Part shown: positions 1 through 8,712 of the stretch, one piece after another
Layout: every line of letters starts with the position of its first letter
How positions within the stretch are numbered: the stretch's first letter is position 1
Source of the DNA: Belliella alkalica
GTDB lineage: Bacteria; Bacteroidota; Bacteroidia; Cytophagales; Cyclobacteriaceae
NCBI RefSeq assembly: GCF_022549785.1
Contig: NZ_JAKZGO010000004.1
Location: 1 to 49,601 of the forward strand
DNA length: 49,601 nt
Reading direction: 5' to 3'
The notes under the pieces: model-generated
What the model was told of the DNA's origin: nothing
What the model saw: only the letters and a program-made list of their open reading frames with translations
The model's database searches: none
Position numbers and translations under genes: made by a program

Positions 1-261
1 TTCTTTATACCAAACGTGATTACACCTGGTGAAGATGGCAAGAACGATCGTTTTGTGATCAAGGGTATAGGCAAGTTTGTGAGCAACAACATAGTTATTT
101 TCAACAGATACGGAGACCATGTATATGAAAGCAGTGACTATCAAAACGACTGGTCAGCTGAAGGTCTACCATCGGGAACATTCTATTATGTATTCAATGC
201 AGTAGATTCGACAGGAAGGACACATGTGTTCAAGGGTTGGATTCAGGTTATAAAAGATTAA
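1..261 (+). CDS. C-terminal end of a T9SS type-B sorted (gliding motility-associated C-terminal domain) protein, 5' truncated by the window
   Basis: The reading frame is open from the first base and ends at a TAA, giving the last 86 residues of a larger protein. The stretch reads as the CHU_C / 'gliding motility-associated C-terminal' domain: a start like [15 protein letters not shown], then a central [12 protein letters not shown] segment, a W and a GTFYYV strand, ending in [10 protein letters not shown]. In Bacteroidota this domain is the type-B signal that sends secreted proteins through the type IX secretion system to the surface or medium. The passenger domains lie outside the window, so the protein's own function cannot be told. 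An internal GTG at 16 is not a credible start because the domain begins before it. A terminator follows directly. Confidence 0.88.
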   Translation, partial: FFIPNVITPGEDGKNDRFVIKGIGKFVSNNIVIFNRYGDHVYESSDYQNDWSAEGLPSGTFYYVFNAVDSTGRTHVFKGWIQVIKD

Positions 262-292
262 TCTAAGAGAAAAAATAATATTGATAAAAACT

Positions 293-328
293 AAAACAGC
301 TGGTGTTTTTAAAACCCAGCTGTTTTTT
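293..328 (+). terminator. Rho-independent terminator after the T9SS cargo gene
   Basis: An 11-bp perfect stem (293-303 pairs with 316-326) with a 12-base loop ends in a run of six T. It lies 31 bases after the stop of the partial T9SS gene. The A-run on the left arm could also serve the opposite strand, but the leftward lipoprotein gene stops at 542, rather far away. Confidence 0.85.
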
Positions 329-541
329 GTGTCCATCCACTTTCTTGCCAATAATCAAACAAATTGATATAATTTAAGTCAAAATATATACTTGTAACTA
401 ATCGACAAAAATCATTGATTGCACGTTTTTATTGGGAAATTCACCCAATGATGATGATGAGGATAGCCATAATTCTTAATTTATAAGCTTCGAATATCCA
501 GTATCAATATTAAAAACTCTAATTTTTGTACATGATATACA

Positions 542-1699
542 TTAACTATTTTTTCCCAGCATCACTTTGAACACCTTTACAAAATCCTCTTCCTCTTCTA
601 AGTTCTCAGTCCCCAAAAACCAAATATATCCATCTCGAACGAGCCATTGTCTAGCATCAAATTCATTAGGTATCGCATAATCAGCTAACTTTTTACCCTC
701 CATGTCTAAAATCAGCATCCTGATTGGATAGTCTTTTCTCGTTTTGGGAATCACCTCCATGTAAGCCACATTTTCATACTTTGATTGATCAAGTTCTGGC
801 ACCCCTGGGAAAAAAGAAATTAGAATGTATTCATCAAGAATTTTGATGTTTTCAAACATTCCACTGTACACATCCATACTTATTGCACGCGGATCTACAT
901 CTTTGAAGTTTTGGCCTTTGTTAAAATAGTAATCCCCAATAGCTAAATCGACCCTCTTAATCTTGTTGTATGGTTCTTTTAATTCATGTATATTCAAAGC
1001 AGGCTCGATTCCTTGGATAAAGTAAATTCGATCCTGTGCTGAAGTCATTCTCGGGATAAAATGTGGGATTTCGTGTGCTTTTCCATTTCTAAAAATACTT
1101 TGTTCATCAAAATTCATGAATTTCTCAACTTTTCGATCCAAAGTATCAAACCAAGCAAATGATGTATAGTTTTCATAAAACTCTGGAGTATCTCTGAAAT
1201 ATTCGGTCCTTCCTGCACCGTTGGTCAGGATTTTATCTCCAATCCAATAAAACTCATTGTCTGCCGAAGCCCTTCCTGAAAATGCCGGCATCTCTGCTTC
1301 TTGATGTTTGCCTCCATTGATTAGATTTCCCTCCAAATCATAAGTATATACTCCCTGATTGGAAATGATGGTGAAGCTTTTTCCATCTTCTGAAAATTTT
1401 CCTGCACCTAACGGAAAAGCGCCGTAGCTATCTGGTGAATCAGTTTCGTTTTTTATTTCTGTAGGATTGTTACCATCAAAATCACTTACTATCAAACTCC
1501 TTTTTTTCTGATCAAAAAGCAAAATCCTTCCAGATTTGGGATGTACATCCATCAAATTGAGTAAACCCAAATAAGAAATTTGTAAAGAATCTGATTTTAC
1601 CAAAGTTAGGTCTTCTGCTTTTCCATTATTTTCATTACTTTTCTCTGAACAAGAAAAAACCAAAAACAAGGACATTAATAAGAATATTTGTCGTTTCAT
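542..1699 (-). CDS. Lipoprotein of about 385 residues, DUF4221 / 6-bladed beta-propeller-like
   Basis: The N-terminus (MKRQIF..., hydrophobic core, then FSCSEK) is a lipoprotein signal peptide with the acylated cysteine near residue 17. The rest has short strand-turn units such as GRILLFDQKKRSLIVSDFDG, GVYTYDLEGNLI and RMLILDMEGKKL, as in the beta-propeller-like lipoproteins (DUF4221 and BF3164 types) common in Cytophagales. Nothing catalytic is visible and the role is unknown. A second protein of similar size and layout lies at 29188-30360. The gene runs divergently from tatD with a 63-base gap, which must hold both promoters. The start is an ATG that puts the signal peptide exactly at the N-terminus. 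The DUF4221 assignment is from recall of family features, not a search. Confidence 0.7.
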   Translation of the reverse strand: MKRQIFLLMSLFLVFSCSEKSNENNGKAEDLTLVKSDSLQISYLGLLNLMDVHPKSGRILLFDQKKRSLIVSDFDGNNPTEIKNETDSPDSYGAFPLGAGKFSEDGKSFTIISNQGVYTYDLEGNLINGGKHQEAEMPAFSGRASADNEFYWIGDKILTNGAGRTEYFRDTPEFYENYTSFAWFDTLDRKVEKFMNFDEQSIFRNGKAHEIPHFIPRMTSAQDRIYFIQGIEPALNIHELKEPYNKIKRVDLAIGDYYFNKGQNFKDVDPRAISMDVYSGMFENIKILDEYILISFFPGVPELDQSKYENVAYMEVIPKTRKDYPIRMLILDMEGKKLADYAIPNEFDARQWLVRDGYIWFLGTENLEEEEDFVKVFKVMLGKNS

Positions 1700-1762
1700 G
1701 AGTCTAAATTTATGTTAAACTAACAAATAAGGACTTGTAATCAAAAAAGAGTTGCTGATTTT

Positions 1763-2407
1763 ATGGAGTTATTTGATTTACATACGCATGGTATCAATGG
1801 GAAGCGCTCGATATACAACCAAAGTACTGAAAAAGACAAAGCCCAATTTTGGTATTCTATGGGAATTCACCCTTGGGAATTGGATGAAGACTGGGGGCGG
1901 GAATTGGAAAAAATGAAAGTAGCTTCCCAAGATCCAAATTTGATGGCGATTGGAGAATGTGGCTTTGATCTGATCAAAGGGCCTGAAGTCAAAATACAGC
2001 AGGAAGCATTTGTGGCACAGCTAGATTGGGCCCTTGAGTTAGGGTTACCAGTCATCATGCATCAAGTTAAAGGTTTGCATCTTTTGCAACAAATCATAAA
2101 GGATAAGGCAAAACTTCCTCCGATGATTTGGCATGGTTTCAATGCAAAACCACAGATCGGACTCTCCTTGTTGGATGCGCCTATTTACTTTTCCTTTGGT
2201 AAAGCGTTGTTCAAGAGTGGCTCAAATGCACAGGAATTTCTGAAAATTTGTCCGCTTGAGAGAATTTTTTTAGAAACTGATGATTCGAATTTGAAAATTG
2301 AACAGATTTTTTCACAAGCTTCTTTACTTTTGCAAATTCCAGTCGAAAGACTTTTGGAACAAGTGGTGGGAAATTGGAATAACATCTCGAAAAGAAAAAT
2401 GACATGA
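1763..2407 (+). CDS. TatD-family metal-dependent hydrolase
   Basis: The protein is 214 residues, a TIM-barrel amidohydrolase of the TatD family (DNase or phosphoesterase activity on nucleic acids in characterised members). The metal-ligand pattern is visible: HTH at 7-9, GECGFD with Glu65, His100 in IMHQ, WHGF with His124, and ETDD with Asp173. It is shorter than E. coli TatD (about 260), with compact loops, as is usual for Bacteroidota paralogs. It overlaps the next gene by four bases (ATGA), so the two are surely co-transcribed and probably translationally coupled. The exact substrate is unknown; pairing with tcdA is common but does not define a pathway. Confidence 0.9.
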   Translation: MELFDLHTHGINGKRSIYNQSTEKDKAQFWYSMGIHPWELDEDWGRELEKMKVASQDPNLMAIGECGFDLIKGPEVKIQQEAFVAQLDWALELGLPVIMHQVKGLHLLQQIIKDKAKLPPMIWHGFNAKPQIGLSLLDAPIYFSFGKALFKSGSNAQEFLKICPLERIFLETDDSNLKIEQIFSQASLLLQIPVERLLEQVVGNWNNISKRKMT

Positions 2408-3126
2408 GTGATTTAGCGTGGCTTTCAAGGACGGAATTGATAGTAGGCCGTGAAGGATTGGAAAAATTGGCAAAAAAACATGTATTGGTAGTTGGATTGG
2501 GTGGAGTTGGGTCTTTTGCTGCGGAGTTTATCTGTAGAAGTGGGGTTGGAGAAATGACGATTATCGATGGGGATGCTGTAGATATCAGCAATTGTAACAG
2601 ACAGCTGCCTGCTACTCAAAAAAATGTCGGTCAGCTAAAGGCTGAATGGATGGAAGAGCGATTGACCGCGATCAATCCAAACCTTAAGATTCATGTCATC
2701 AAGGAATTTCTAAAGCCTGGTGCGATGTTCAAATTGCTTCAGGAAAATGAGTATGATTATGTTGTGGACTGTATTGACAGTTTTTCGCCGAAACTTCATC
2801 TGATAGAAAGTGCCTATCAAAAAGGGTTTCCCATAGTCAGTTCGATGGGTGCTGGAGGAAAGGTAGATCCCACCCAGATCAAAGTTGCCGATATCTCAGA
2901 AACCTACAATTGCAAACTTGCCAAACATGTCAGAAAGAGGATCAAGAATAAGGGCATTACTTCTGGATTCAAGGCCGTATTTTCTTCAGAACTCTATCTC
3001 AAAGATAGCCTCATGATGACTGATGGCCGAAATTTCAAAAAATCAGCTTACGGAACCATGTCCTTCTTACCAGCCGCTTTTGGCTGTACCTGTGCTTCTG
3101 TGGTAGTCAATGATTTACTTGAATAA
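2404..3126 (+). CDS. tcdA: tRNA threonylcarbamoyladenosine dehydratase TcdA (CsdL)
   Basis: This is an E1-like (ThiF/MoeB-fold) ATP-dependent enzyme that cyclises t6A37 to ct6A in ANN-decoding tRNAs. The nucleotide-binding loop GLGGVGS sits at residues 31-37, the acidic DGDAVD segment at 55-60, and the SNCNRQ signature at 62-67. The C-terminal half has YDYVVDCIDS and SMGAGGKVDP. That is the TcdA pattern, without the CxxC zinc site of MoeB or ThiF. At 240 residues it is slightly shorter than E. coli TcdA (268). It overlaps tatD by four bases (2404-2407). No csdA or csdE sulfur partner is nearby. Confidence 0.93.
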   Translation: MSDLAWLSRTELIVGREGLEKLAKKHVLVVGLGGVGSFAAEFICRSGVGEMTIIDGDAVDISNCNRQLPATQKNVGQLKAEWMEERLTAINPNLKIHVIKEFLKPGAMFKLLQENEYDYVVDCIDSFSPKLHLIESAYQKGFPIVSSMGAGGKVDPTQIKVADISETYNCKLAKHVRKRIKNKGITSGFKAVFSSELYLKDSLMMTDGRNFKKSAYGTMSFLPAAFGCTCASVVVNDLLE

Positions 3127-3188
3127 TGTACAAAGTATGATGTACGAAGATGAGTTTGGATGTAAGTTTGAAAGCTGCTCTGAAGAAA

Positions 3189-3658
3189 TTTAGAAGTTTA
3201 GTGTTTAGGAGTTTAGAAAAAGTCCTCCAATCCCCCAATCTTCTAATCTTCAAATCCCTAATATCTATTTGGTGCTTTGGAAATAGCGAATTGGGCGACC
3301 CACTTAAAGGTCTGCCCCAACCTTCCAACTTTATAACCTTATAACAAATCCCCCAATCCCCCCTATCTGTTTAGAAGTTTAGGGTTTAGGAGTTTAGAAA
3401 AAGACCTGCTATCCCCCAATCTTCTAATCTTCAAATCCCTAATATCTATTTGGTGCTTTGGAAATAGCGAATTGGGCGACCCACTCAAAGGTCTGCCCCA
3501 ACCTTCCAACTTTCCAACTTTATAACCTTCTAACAAATCCCCCAATCCCCAATCCCCCCTATCTGTTTAGAAGTTTAGGGTTTAGGAGTTTAGAAAAAGT
3601 CCTCCAATCCCCCAATCTTCTAATCTTCCAATCTTCAAATCCCCAATCCCCAACCCCC
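3189..3658. repeat. Three-copy direct repeat of about 180-196 bp, third copy truncated
   Basis: Copy 1 is 3189-3369, copy 2 is 3370-3565 and copy 3 is 3566-about 3658, all head to tail. Each begins TTTAGAAGTTTAG(G/T)GTTTAGG and continues with a pyrimidine-rich run of CCCAATC and CTTCTAATC words. Copies 1 and 2 then carry a shared non-repetitive middle (from ATCTATTTGGTGCTTTGG to GGTCTGCCCCAACC) and end in CCCCCTATCTG. Copy 2 differs from copy 1 by small insertions such as a doubled TTCCAACTT. Copy 3 keeps only the first part. The complementary strand has clusters of three G-runs spaced by ATT. It fills the gap between tcdA and the barrel gene and contains no convincing gene. Confidence 0.9.
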
Positions 3659-3767
3659 TTTTTTAGCCTTTTAACCTGAAAAAAATCCATTTAAAACTTA
3701 GTGAAATTGGATGTTAAACTTTTCAATCACTCGTGGTGTCTAAGACTCGATTTAAAAAACCAAAGGA

Positions 3768-6614
3768 ATGAATATTAAGATTTACAGATTATTTTTCTTG
3801 CTTGTGATGATGGCTGCCACTATGGAGGTTTCAGCTCAACGAAATCAGCAAGGCAGACCTGATTTGAAATTCAAAGGGAAGGTCATCGAAGGTGCTACTA
3901 AGCTGCCAATGATTGGTGCCAATGTGTTGGTAAAAACGGTAACCGATTCCGTATTGACATCCACAGTGACGGATATTGATGGAAATTTTGAGGTAAGTAG
4001 ACCTTGGATCCCCGATGTAAAAGTTGAGATTTCTTTTTTGGGTTTTGAAAAATTCTCCAAGCAAATGGGAAGAACAGACGGTTTGGATCTTGGAATTGTT
4101 GCCCTTAATGAAGACAGCAAATTGCTTGGAGAGGTAGTTATAGAAGGCCAAATTGTAGTAGGTGAGCAGAGAGGAGATACAACTTCTTTCAATGCTGCAG
4201 CCTTCAAAACTAGGGAGAATGCAGATGCGGAAGATTTGATTAGAAAGTTGCCTGGTGTGACTATTCAGAATGGTCAGATTCAAGCAAGGGGAGAAAATGT
4301 TCAAAAGGTATTGGTAGATGGAAGGGAATTTTTTGGCAACGATCCTTTTCTGGCAATGAGGAATCTTCCAGCTGATGTAGTAGATCGCGTAGAAATACTA
4401 GACCAAAGATCAGATCAAGCTAGATTGACTGGCTTTGATGACGGAAATTACGCAAGAACTATCAATATTGTCACACGAGGAGATAGAAGGCAAGGTACAT
4501 TTGGACGACTTTATGCAGGTTATGGAACTGACGAGCGCTACTCAGCTGGTGGAAGTTTAAACTTTTTTAAAGGTGATCGTAGGATTTCACTCGTAGGGCT
4601 ATTTAACAATATCAATCAGCAGAATTTTTCATCTGAAGATTTAGGTGGAAGTGCTGGAGGTGGCAGGCCAGGAGGAGGAAGAGGTGGAGCAGCTAACTTT
4701 GGAGGTGGCCAAGACAATGGTATCATTACAACCAACAGCATGGGATTGAATTATTCCGACAAGTTGGGAGATAAAATGAATGTAACGGGAAGTTACTTCT
4801 ACAGCAATTCTCGTAATAATCTGAGCAGTTTTACTAATAGAGAAATAATCTTGTCAGGGGACAATAGACAGTTTTATGAAGAGGATTTAATTAATACTGT
4901 TGAAAACGGCAATCATAGAGCCAACGCAAGGATAGAGTATGATATCAATCCCAAAAATGCTTTGATAATTACTCCAAGTTTGAATTATACTTCAAGCAAT
5001 GCATATACAGATAGAGATGCTTTGACAATGAATGCTGTCTTGGATCCATTGAGTAGCACAAGGTCTATTTCAGACAACAACTCTTCAGGGTATAATATTT
5101 CAAACAATATTGTTTACAGATATAAATTCGAAAAACCAGGGAGAACACTTTCTACTACTTTATTCACTGCATTGAACAAGCGGGATTCATATTCCGAATT
5201 ATTGGCAGCAAATAGGGATTTTATCAGAAATATCAGTGATACCATCAATCAAGAAACTTTTGGTTTGACTGATGGATTCAATTATAGAGTCAATATGCAA
5301 TTGACTGAGCCGATTTCGGAAAAATCATTGTTGACATTGTCTTATCAAGTTTCAAACAACAAGTCTTCCGCAGATCAACAGACTTTTAGTTTGGTGCCAG
5401 AGGCAAATTTGATGGTACTTGATACAGCATTGAGTAACGTTTTTGACAATCGATTTGTCGTTCAGAGACCAAGTGTAGGCTACAGATACAATTATAAAAA
5501 TTGGAATATCAATGCCAATTTGGATTACCAGTATGCTGAGCAGGATAATGAAAGTTTGTTTCCTTTGGAAAGGGTGTTCAATAGATCATTCAGTAATTTG
5601 CTCCCTGGTTTGAACTTGAACTATAGGAACATTGCAAAAGGGAGGACTTTTAGGATGAGATATAGAACTTCTACAAATGAGCCAAGTGTCAATCAATTGC
5701 AAAATGTAATCGACAACTCAAATCCATTGAACTTAAGAGTAGGTAATCCAAATCTTGGACAGTCCTTCAATCACAATGTATTTGTAAACTTGGGGAAATT
5801 GAATTTGGAAAAATCCAGAACTTTCTTCGTATTTGCTTTTGCATCTTTGACAGAGAATTTTATCGGTTCCAATACTTTTGTTGCCCAACAAGATACTTTG
5901 ATCAATGGAGAGGTTTTGTTGAGACCTGGTGGGCAATTGTCAAGACCTGAAAATCTAAGCGGCCAATTCAATACAAGAGTATTTATGACTTACGGGGCTC
6001 CTATCAAAGCAATTAAATCACAGTTTAACATGAATACTTCGGCTTCCTTCAACAGAACGCCGGGTATCATCAATGGTCAACGTAACCAAAATGACAATAT
6101 CGATTTGAGCCAAGGCTTGACTTTAACTTCAAATATCAGCAAGGATTTGGATTTTACATTGTCAACTACTGGTACTTATACAATCGTGAATTCTTCCTTA
6201 CAGACTAATTTGAACAATAATTATTATATCCAAAACTCGAATATTAGGTTGTACTATTCTCCGAACAACGGAAAACTATTTGTTTCTAATGTAGTCAACA
6301 ATGCGCTATATAGAGGTTTGTCAGCAGGCTTAGATCAGCAAGTTTGGTTATGGAATATCGAAGCAGGCTATAGATTCCTAAAAGATAATAAAGGTGAATT
6401 CAAGGTGACAGTATTTGACCTTTTGGGTCAAAACAATGCTATTTCCAGAACAATCAATGACATCTCTATCACTGATACCTTCACAAGAGTATTGACAAGA
6501 TATGCTTTATTTAGCTTTACTTACAATATCGGAAGCTTTAAGCAACCTGCTCGTGAACAAGGTGGAAACCAAATGATGCGTATGTTCCAAGGTGGTGGGG
6601 GAAGAAGCTGGTAA
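3768..6614 (+). CDS. Outer-membrane beta-barrel protein, TonB-receptor-like (carboxypeptidase-regulatory N-domain, OMP_b-brl_3 type)
   Basis: A signal peptide (about residues 1-23, ending VSAQ) is followed by a carboxypeptidase-D-regulatory-like beta-sandwich (about 32-120). A plug-like domain comes next, with DLIRKLPGV, VLVDGREFFGNDP and ADVVDRVEILD. A long series of amphipathic strands fills the rest up to residue 948. This is the architecture of the outer-membrane beta-barrel family related to TonB-dependent receptors; the ligand is unknown. A glycine-rich insert sits near residues 297-320 in an early barrel loop, and the C-terminus is GGGGRSW. No SusD-like partner follows. It stands alone, with the direct repeats upstream and a terminator downstream. 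Confidence 0.87.
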   Translation: MNIKIYRLFFLLVMMAATMEVSAQRNQQGRPDLKFKGKVIEGATKLPMIGANVLVKTVTDSVLTSTVTDIDGNFEVSRPWIPDVKVEISFLGFEKFSKQMGRTDGLDLGIVALNEDSKLLGEVVIEGQIVVGEQRGDTTSFNAAAFKTRENADAEDLIRKLPGVTIQNGQIQARGENVQKVLVDGREFFGNDPFLAMRNLPADVVDRVEILDQRSDQARLTGFDDGNYARTINIVTRGDRRQGTFGRLYAGYGTDERYSAGGSLNFFKGDRRISLVGLFNNINQQNFSSEDLGGSAGGGRPGGGRGGAANFGGGQDNGIITTNSMGLNYSDKLGDKMNVTGSYFYSNSRNNLSSFTNREIILSGDNRQFYEEDLINTVENGNHRANARIEYDINPKNALIITPSLNYTSSNAYTDRDALTMNAVLDPLSSTRSISDNNSSGYNISNNIVYRYKFEKPGRTLSTTLFTALNKRDSYSELLAANRDFIRNISDTINQETFGLTDGFNYRVNMQLTEPISEKSLLTLSYQVSNNKSSADQQTFSLVPEANLMVLDTALSNVFDNRFVVQRPSVGYRYNYKNWNINANLDYQYAEQDNESLFPLERVFNRSFSNLLPGLNLNYRNIAKGRTFRMRYRTSTNEPSVNQLQNVIDNSNPLNLRVGNPNLGQSFNHNVFVNLGKLNLEKSRTFFVFAFASLTENFIGSNTFVAQQDTLINGEVLLRPGGQLSRPENLSGQFNTRVFMTYGAPIKAIKSQFNMNTSASFNRTPGIINGQRNQNDNIDLSQGLTLTSNISKDLDFTLSTTGTYTIVNSSLQTNLNNNYYIQNSNIRLYYSPNNGKLFVSNVVNNALYRGLSAGLDQQVWLWNIEAGYRFLKDNKGEFKVTVFDLLGQNNAISRTINDISITDTFTRVLTRYALFSFTYNIGSFKQPAREQGGNQMMRMFQGGGGRSW

Positions 6615-6637
6615 GCTTTCATTCAATTCCTGAAACG

Positions 6638-6672
6638 AAAAAAAGCTGAACGATCAACGTTCAGCTTTTTTT
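6638..6672. terminator. Bidirectional hairpin terminator between the barrel gene and the FAS1 gene
   Basis: A 15-bp perfect stem (6638-6652 with 6658-6672) and a 5-base loop are flanked by seven A on the left arm and seven T on the right arm. It can end the rightward barrel transcript and the leftward FAS1 transcript, whose stop is at 6739. Confidence 0.9.
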
Positions 6673-6738
6673 GTGTTTTATTATTTCTAAGGAAAATTCT
6701 AGTTGATCTTGAATTGGTGGAGTTTCAAGAGTTCTGAA

Positions 6739-7308
6739 TTATTCGCTTTTTGGAAGTACTACTGTATCTATAGAATGGATTACACCATTTGACTGATACA
6801 CATCAGCGATTGTTACTTTTGACTGATTGCCATTTTCATCTGAGATATAAAGGTCTTTTCCTTTCATCCATGCAGTCAGCTTACCACCTTGTACTGTTGT
6901 CAAAGTAGCTTTTCCATTGCCTTTTTTGATAGCTGCAGCGATTTCTTTTGATCCCATTTTTCCAGCTACCACATGATAAGTCAAAATTGAAGTAAGTGTA
7001 GCCTTGTTTTCTGGTTTTACCAAACTTTCTACGGTGCCAGCAGGAAGTTTTTCAAAAGCGGCATTGTCTGGAGCGAATACGGTAAATGGTCCAGGTGTCT
7101 GTAAAGTTTCTACCAAACCTGCTGCTTGAACGGCTGCTACCAGAGTAGTATGATCTTTAGAGTTAACTGCATTTTCCACGATGTTTTTAGAAGGATACAT
7201 TGGAGCACCACCTACAGTTACAGTTTTTTCACTTTGAGCAAACGCCAGGGTTGATCCTAGAAAAAACATGGCTAAAAATGCTGATTTGAATAAATTGATA
7301 GTTTTCAT
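6739..7308 (-). CDS. Secreted fasciclin (FAS1) domain protein
   Basis: The 189-residue protein has an Ala-rich signal peptide (cleavage after AFAQ near 25) and one FAS1 domain. The H1 and H2 boxes are clear: [17 protein letters not shown], then LTYHVVAGK, then a C-terminal NGVIHSIDTVVLP. FAS1 domains mediate adhesion or matrix contacts, and some bacterial ones are surface or exopolysaccharide proteins. The spacer between signal and domain (about 26-50) carries a VENAVNSKDHTTL stretch leading into helix 1. It is transcribed alone, with a terminator on its 3' side shared with the barrel gene. A related single-domain protein is encoded at 34643-35146. Confidence 0.92.
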   Translation of the reverse strand: MKTINLFKSAFLAMFFLGSTLAFAQSEKTVTVGGAPMYPSKNIVENAVNSKDHTTLVAAVQAAGLVETLQTPGPFTVFAPDNAAFEKLPAGTVESLVKPENKATLTSILTYHVVAGKMGSKEIAAAIKKGNGKATLTTVQGGKLTAWMKGKDLYISDENGNQSKVTIADVYQSNGVIHSIDTVVLPKSE

Positions 7309-7492
7309 AATTCTAAATTTTTGGTTTGTTTATTTGGGTGGAATTACGTTAAACATGGTTGCCTTGGATTGGCACATTTTTACATTTTTTATTTTTCCAC
7401 CATACTGTAATGGTAATCTTACATGTCTATTTACACCAAAGCTCCTCTGTGTGTTCTTTTAAAAAAATATCTAAACTAGAAGAATTGAAAAT

Positions 7493-7522
7493 AAAAAAAG
7501 GCTAAATCTTGCGATATAGCCT
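7493..7522 (-). terminator. Terminator of the small secreted protein gene (leftward)
   Basis: AGGCTA at 7499-7504 pairs with TAGCCT at 7517-7522 across a 12-base loop. Read leftward, the stem is followed by a run of seven T (7493-7498 and beyond), about 30 bases after the stop at 7552. Confidence 0.65.
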
Positions 7523-7551
7523 GTTTTCAGTTTAGGTTTATTGTTATTTGC

Positions 7552-7932
7552 TTAATTATCTTCTTTAAATTTATCCACAATGTAAAGGAAAAGATTGAAA
7601 GAGAGGGTAGACATTCCTTCTTTTTTTACCTCTTTATCACTTCCTTGTTTATAAATTGGGTTTTCTTTCCTAATTGGATTTTGATTAGTAGAAGCTTTTG
7701 TTTCTTTACTAGTACTATTATATTTATTATTTACATCTATCTTATGGTCATAATTAGCGGACTCAGGACTTTCAAAGTGTATAGGGTTTTCGGTAGTTTT
7801 TGGAACATCAGGAAGATATTTATCTTTATCACCTTGTCCAAAGGTGTCGAAATTACCGAAAGCACAAAACACCAGAATAAGGAACAAACCTTTTGTGCTT
7901 ATTGAAGAAATAATATTTTGTTCTAACATCAT
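7552..7932 (-). CDS. Small secreted protein of unknown function
   Basis: About 126 residues. The start MMLEQN (ATG pair at 7927-7932) is chosen because it places a signal peptide, ISTKGLFLILVFCAFG, at the N-terminus with cleavage after DTFGQ. A longer frame back to 8070 would run into csaA on the other strand and bury the signal peptide. The mature part is polar and low in complexity (many N, K, T, E) and finishes with a hydrophobic segment MSTLSFNLFLYIVDKF. I do not recognise the family. The short gap to csaA (75 bases, divergent) must carry the promoter, and a hairpin follows the stop. Confidence 0.55.
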   Translation of the reverse strand: MMLEQNIISSISTKGLFLILVFCAFGNFDTFGQGDKDKYLPDVPKTTENPIHFESPESANYDHKIDVNNKYNSTSKETKASTNQNPIRKENPIYKQGSDKEVKKEGMSTLSFNLFLYIVDKFKEDN

Positions 7933-8007
7933 GTGTGGCTCTAATCCTAAATGTATAACTTGGGAGTTTGAAATAAGGTTTTCAAAAGTATTAAAAATAT
8001 TGCATCT

Positions 8008-8343
8008 ATGCAAACGATTGATCATGTTGATTTTCAAAAGATTGATGTCCGAATTGGAACAATTGTCCATGCAGAAGTTTTTGAGAAAGCACGAAAGCCT
8101 GCATACAAATTGAAAATTGATTTGGGCGAACTTGGAGTCAAAAAATCATCTGCTCAAATCACAGATTTGTACGATGTGGATGAATTGATAGGGAAACAAG
8201 TCATTTGTGTTTGCAATTTCCCGCCTAGGCAAATCGCCAATTTTATGTCCGAAGTACTTGTCACTGGATTTGATGATGGACAAGGTAGGATAGCATTGGC
8301 TACGGTTGATTTTCCTGTACCCAATGGTGGAAAATTACACTAA
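8008..8343 (+). CDS. csaA: CsaA-type tRNA-binding / chaperone-like protein
   Basis: At 111 residues this has the length of B. subtilis CsaA (110) and its OB-fold pattern: DFQKIDVRIGTI, KPAYKLKIDLG, GVKKSSAQIT, a VCNFPPRQI segment, and the C-terminal PNGGKLH. The fold is the homodimeric tRNA-binding domain also found at the end of methionyl-tRNA synthetase. CsaA was named as an export chaperone in Bacillus, while structural work supports RNA binding. The gene converges on the Rieske gene with a four-base overlap of their 3' ends (8340-8343). Transcription starts in the short gap shared with the divergent small secreted protein gene. Confidence 0.92.
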   Translation: MQTIDHVDFQKIDVRIGTIVHAEVFEKARKPAYKLKIDLGELGVKKSSAQITDLYDVDELIGKQVICVCNFPPRQIANFMSEVLVTGFDDGQGRIALATVDFPVPNGGKLH

Positions 8344-8660
8344 ATAAAAATTTTCAATCCATTTTCAGTTAATTCTACGCGATAGGTTTTCAACTCACCG
8401 CATGAACCTGACTTTACATCACCTGTTTGCATATCAAATCGATATTCATGAAGTGGGCATACGATTTCTCCAAAACTCGTTACCATTCCCTGCTTTAGTT
8501 CTGCTTTTCTATGAGGGCAATGGGTTTCGAAAGCATAAAAAACTTCTCCTACTCGACTAATACAAATCCTTGTGCTACCCAATAATACAACTTTGATATT
8601 TCTGTCAGCTATCATGTCCATTACTTGCGATCTATTTTCTCCAAGTGTAAAATTTTTCAT
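8340..8660 (-). CDS. Rieske [2Fe-2S] ferredoxin-like protein
   Basis: A 106-residue cytosolic Rieske protein. The cluster ligands are in CPH (Cys48, His50) and CPLH (Cys68, His71), that is CxH-x17-CxxH, the spacing typical of small Rieske ferredoxins related to NirD and dioxygenase ferredoxins. There is no signal peptide or membrane anchor, so it is probably a soluble electron carrier or the small subunit of an oxygenase. No oxygenase or reductase partner is adjacent. The ATG at 8658-8660 is preferred over a TTG two codons upstream. Its 3' end overlaps csaA by four bases on the opposite strand. Confidence 0.85.
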   Translation of the reverse strand: MKNFTLGENRSQVMDMIADRNIKVVLLGSTRICISRVGEVFYAFETHCPHRKAELKQGMVTSFGEIVCPLHEYRFDMQTGDVKSGSCGELKTYRVELTENGLKIFI

Positions 8661-8712
8661 AATCAAAGATTTAATTGGTAATTTAGAAGTCTAAACCTAA
8701 CACAATCTTATC

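Noticed and set aside
3107-3679. Short open frames on both strands within the direct repeats (60-73 codons)
   Set aside because: They merely read through the repeat units (the same peptide appears in copies 1 and 2), have no ribosome-binding context and no recognisable domain. The low-complexity word structure explains the open frames.
3831-4304. 157-codon leftward frame inside the outer-membrane barrel gene
   Set aside because: It is antisense to the signal peptide and regulatory domain of a well-supported gene; nothing recognisable is encoded.
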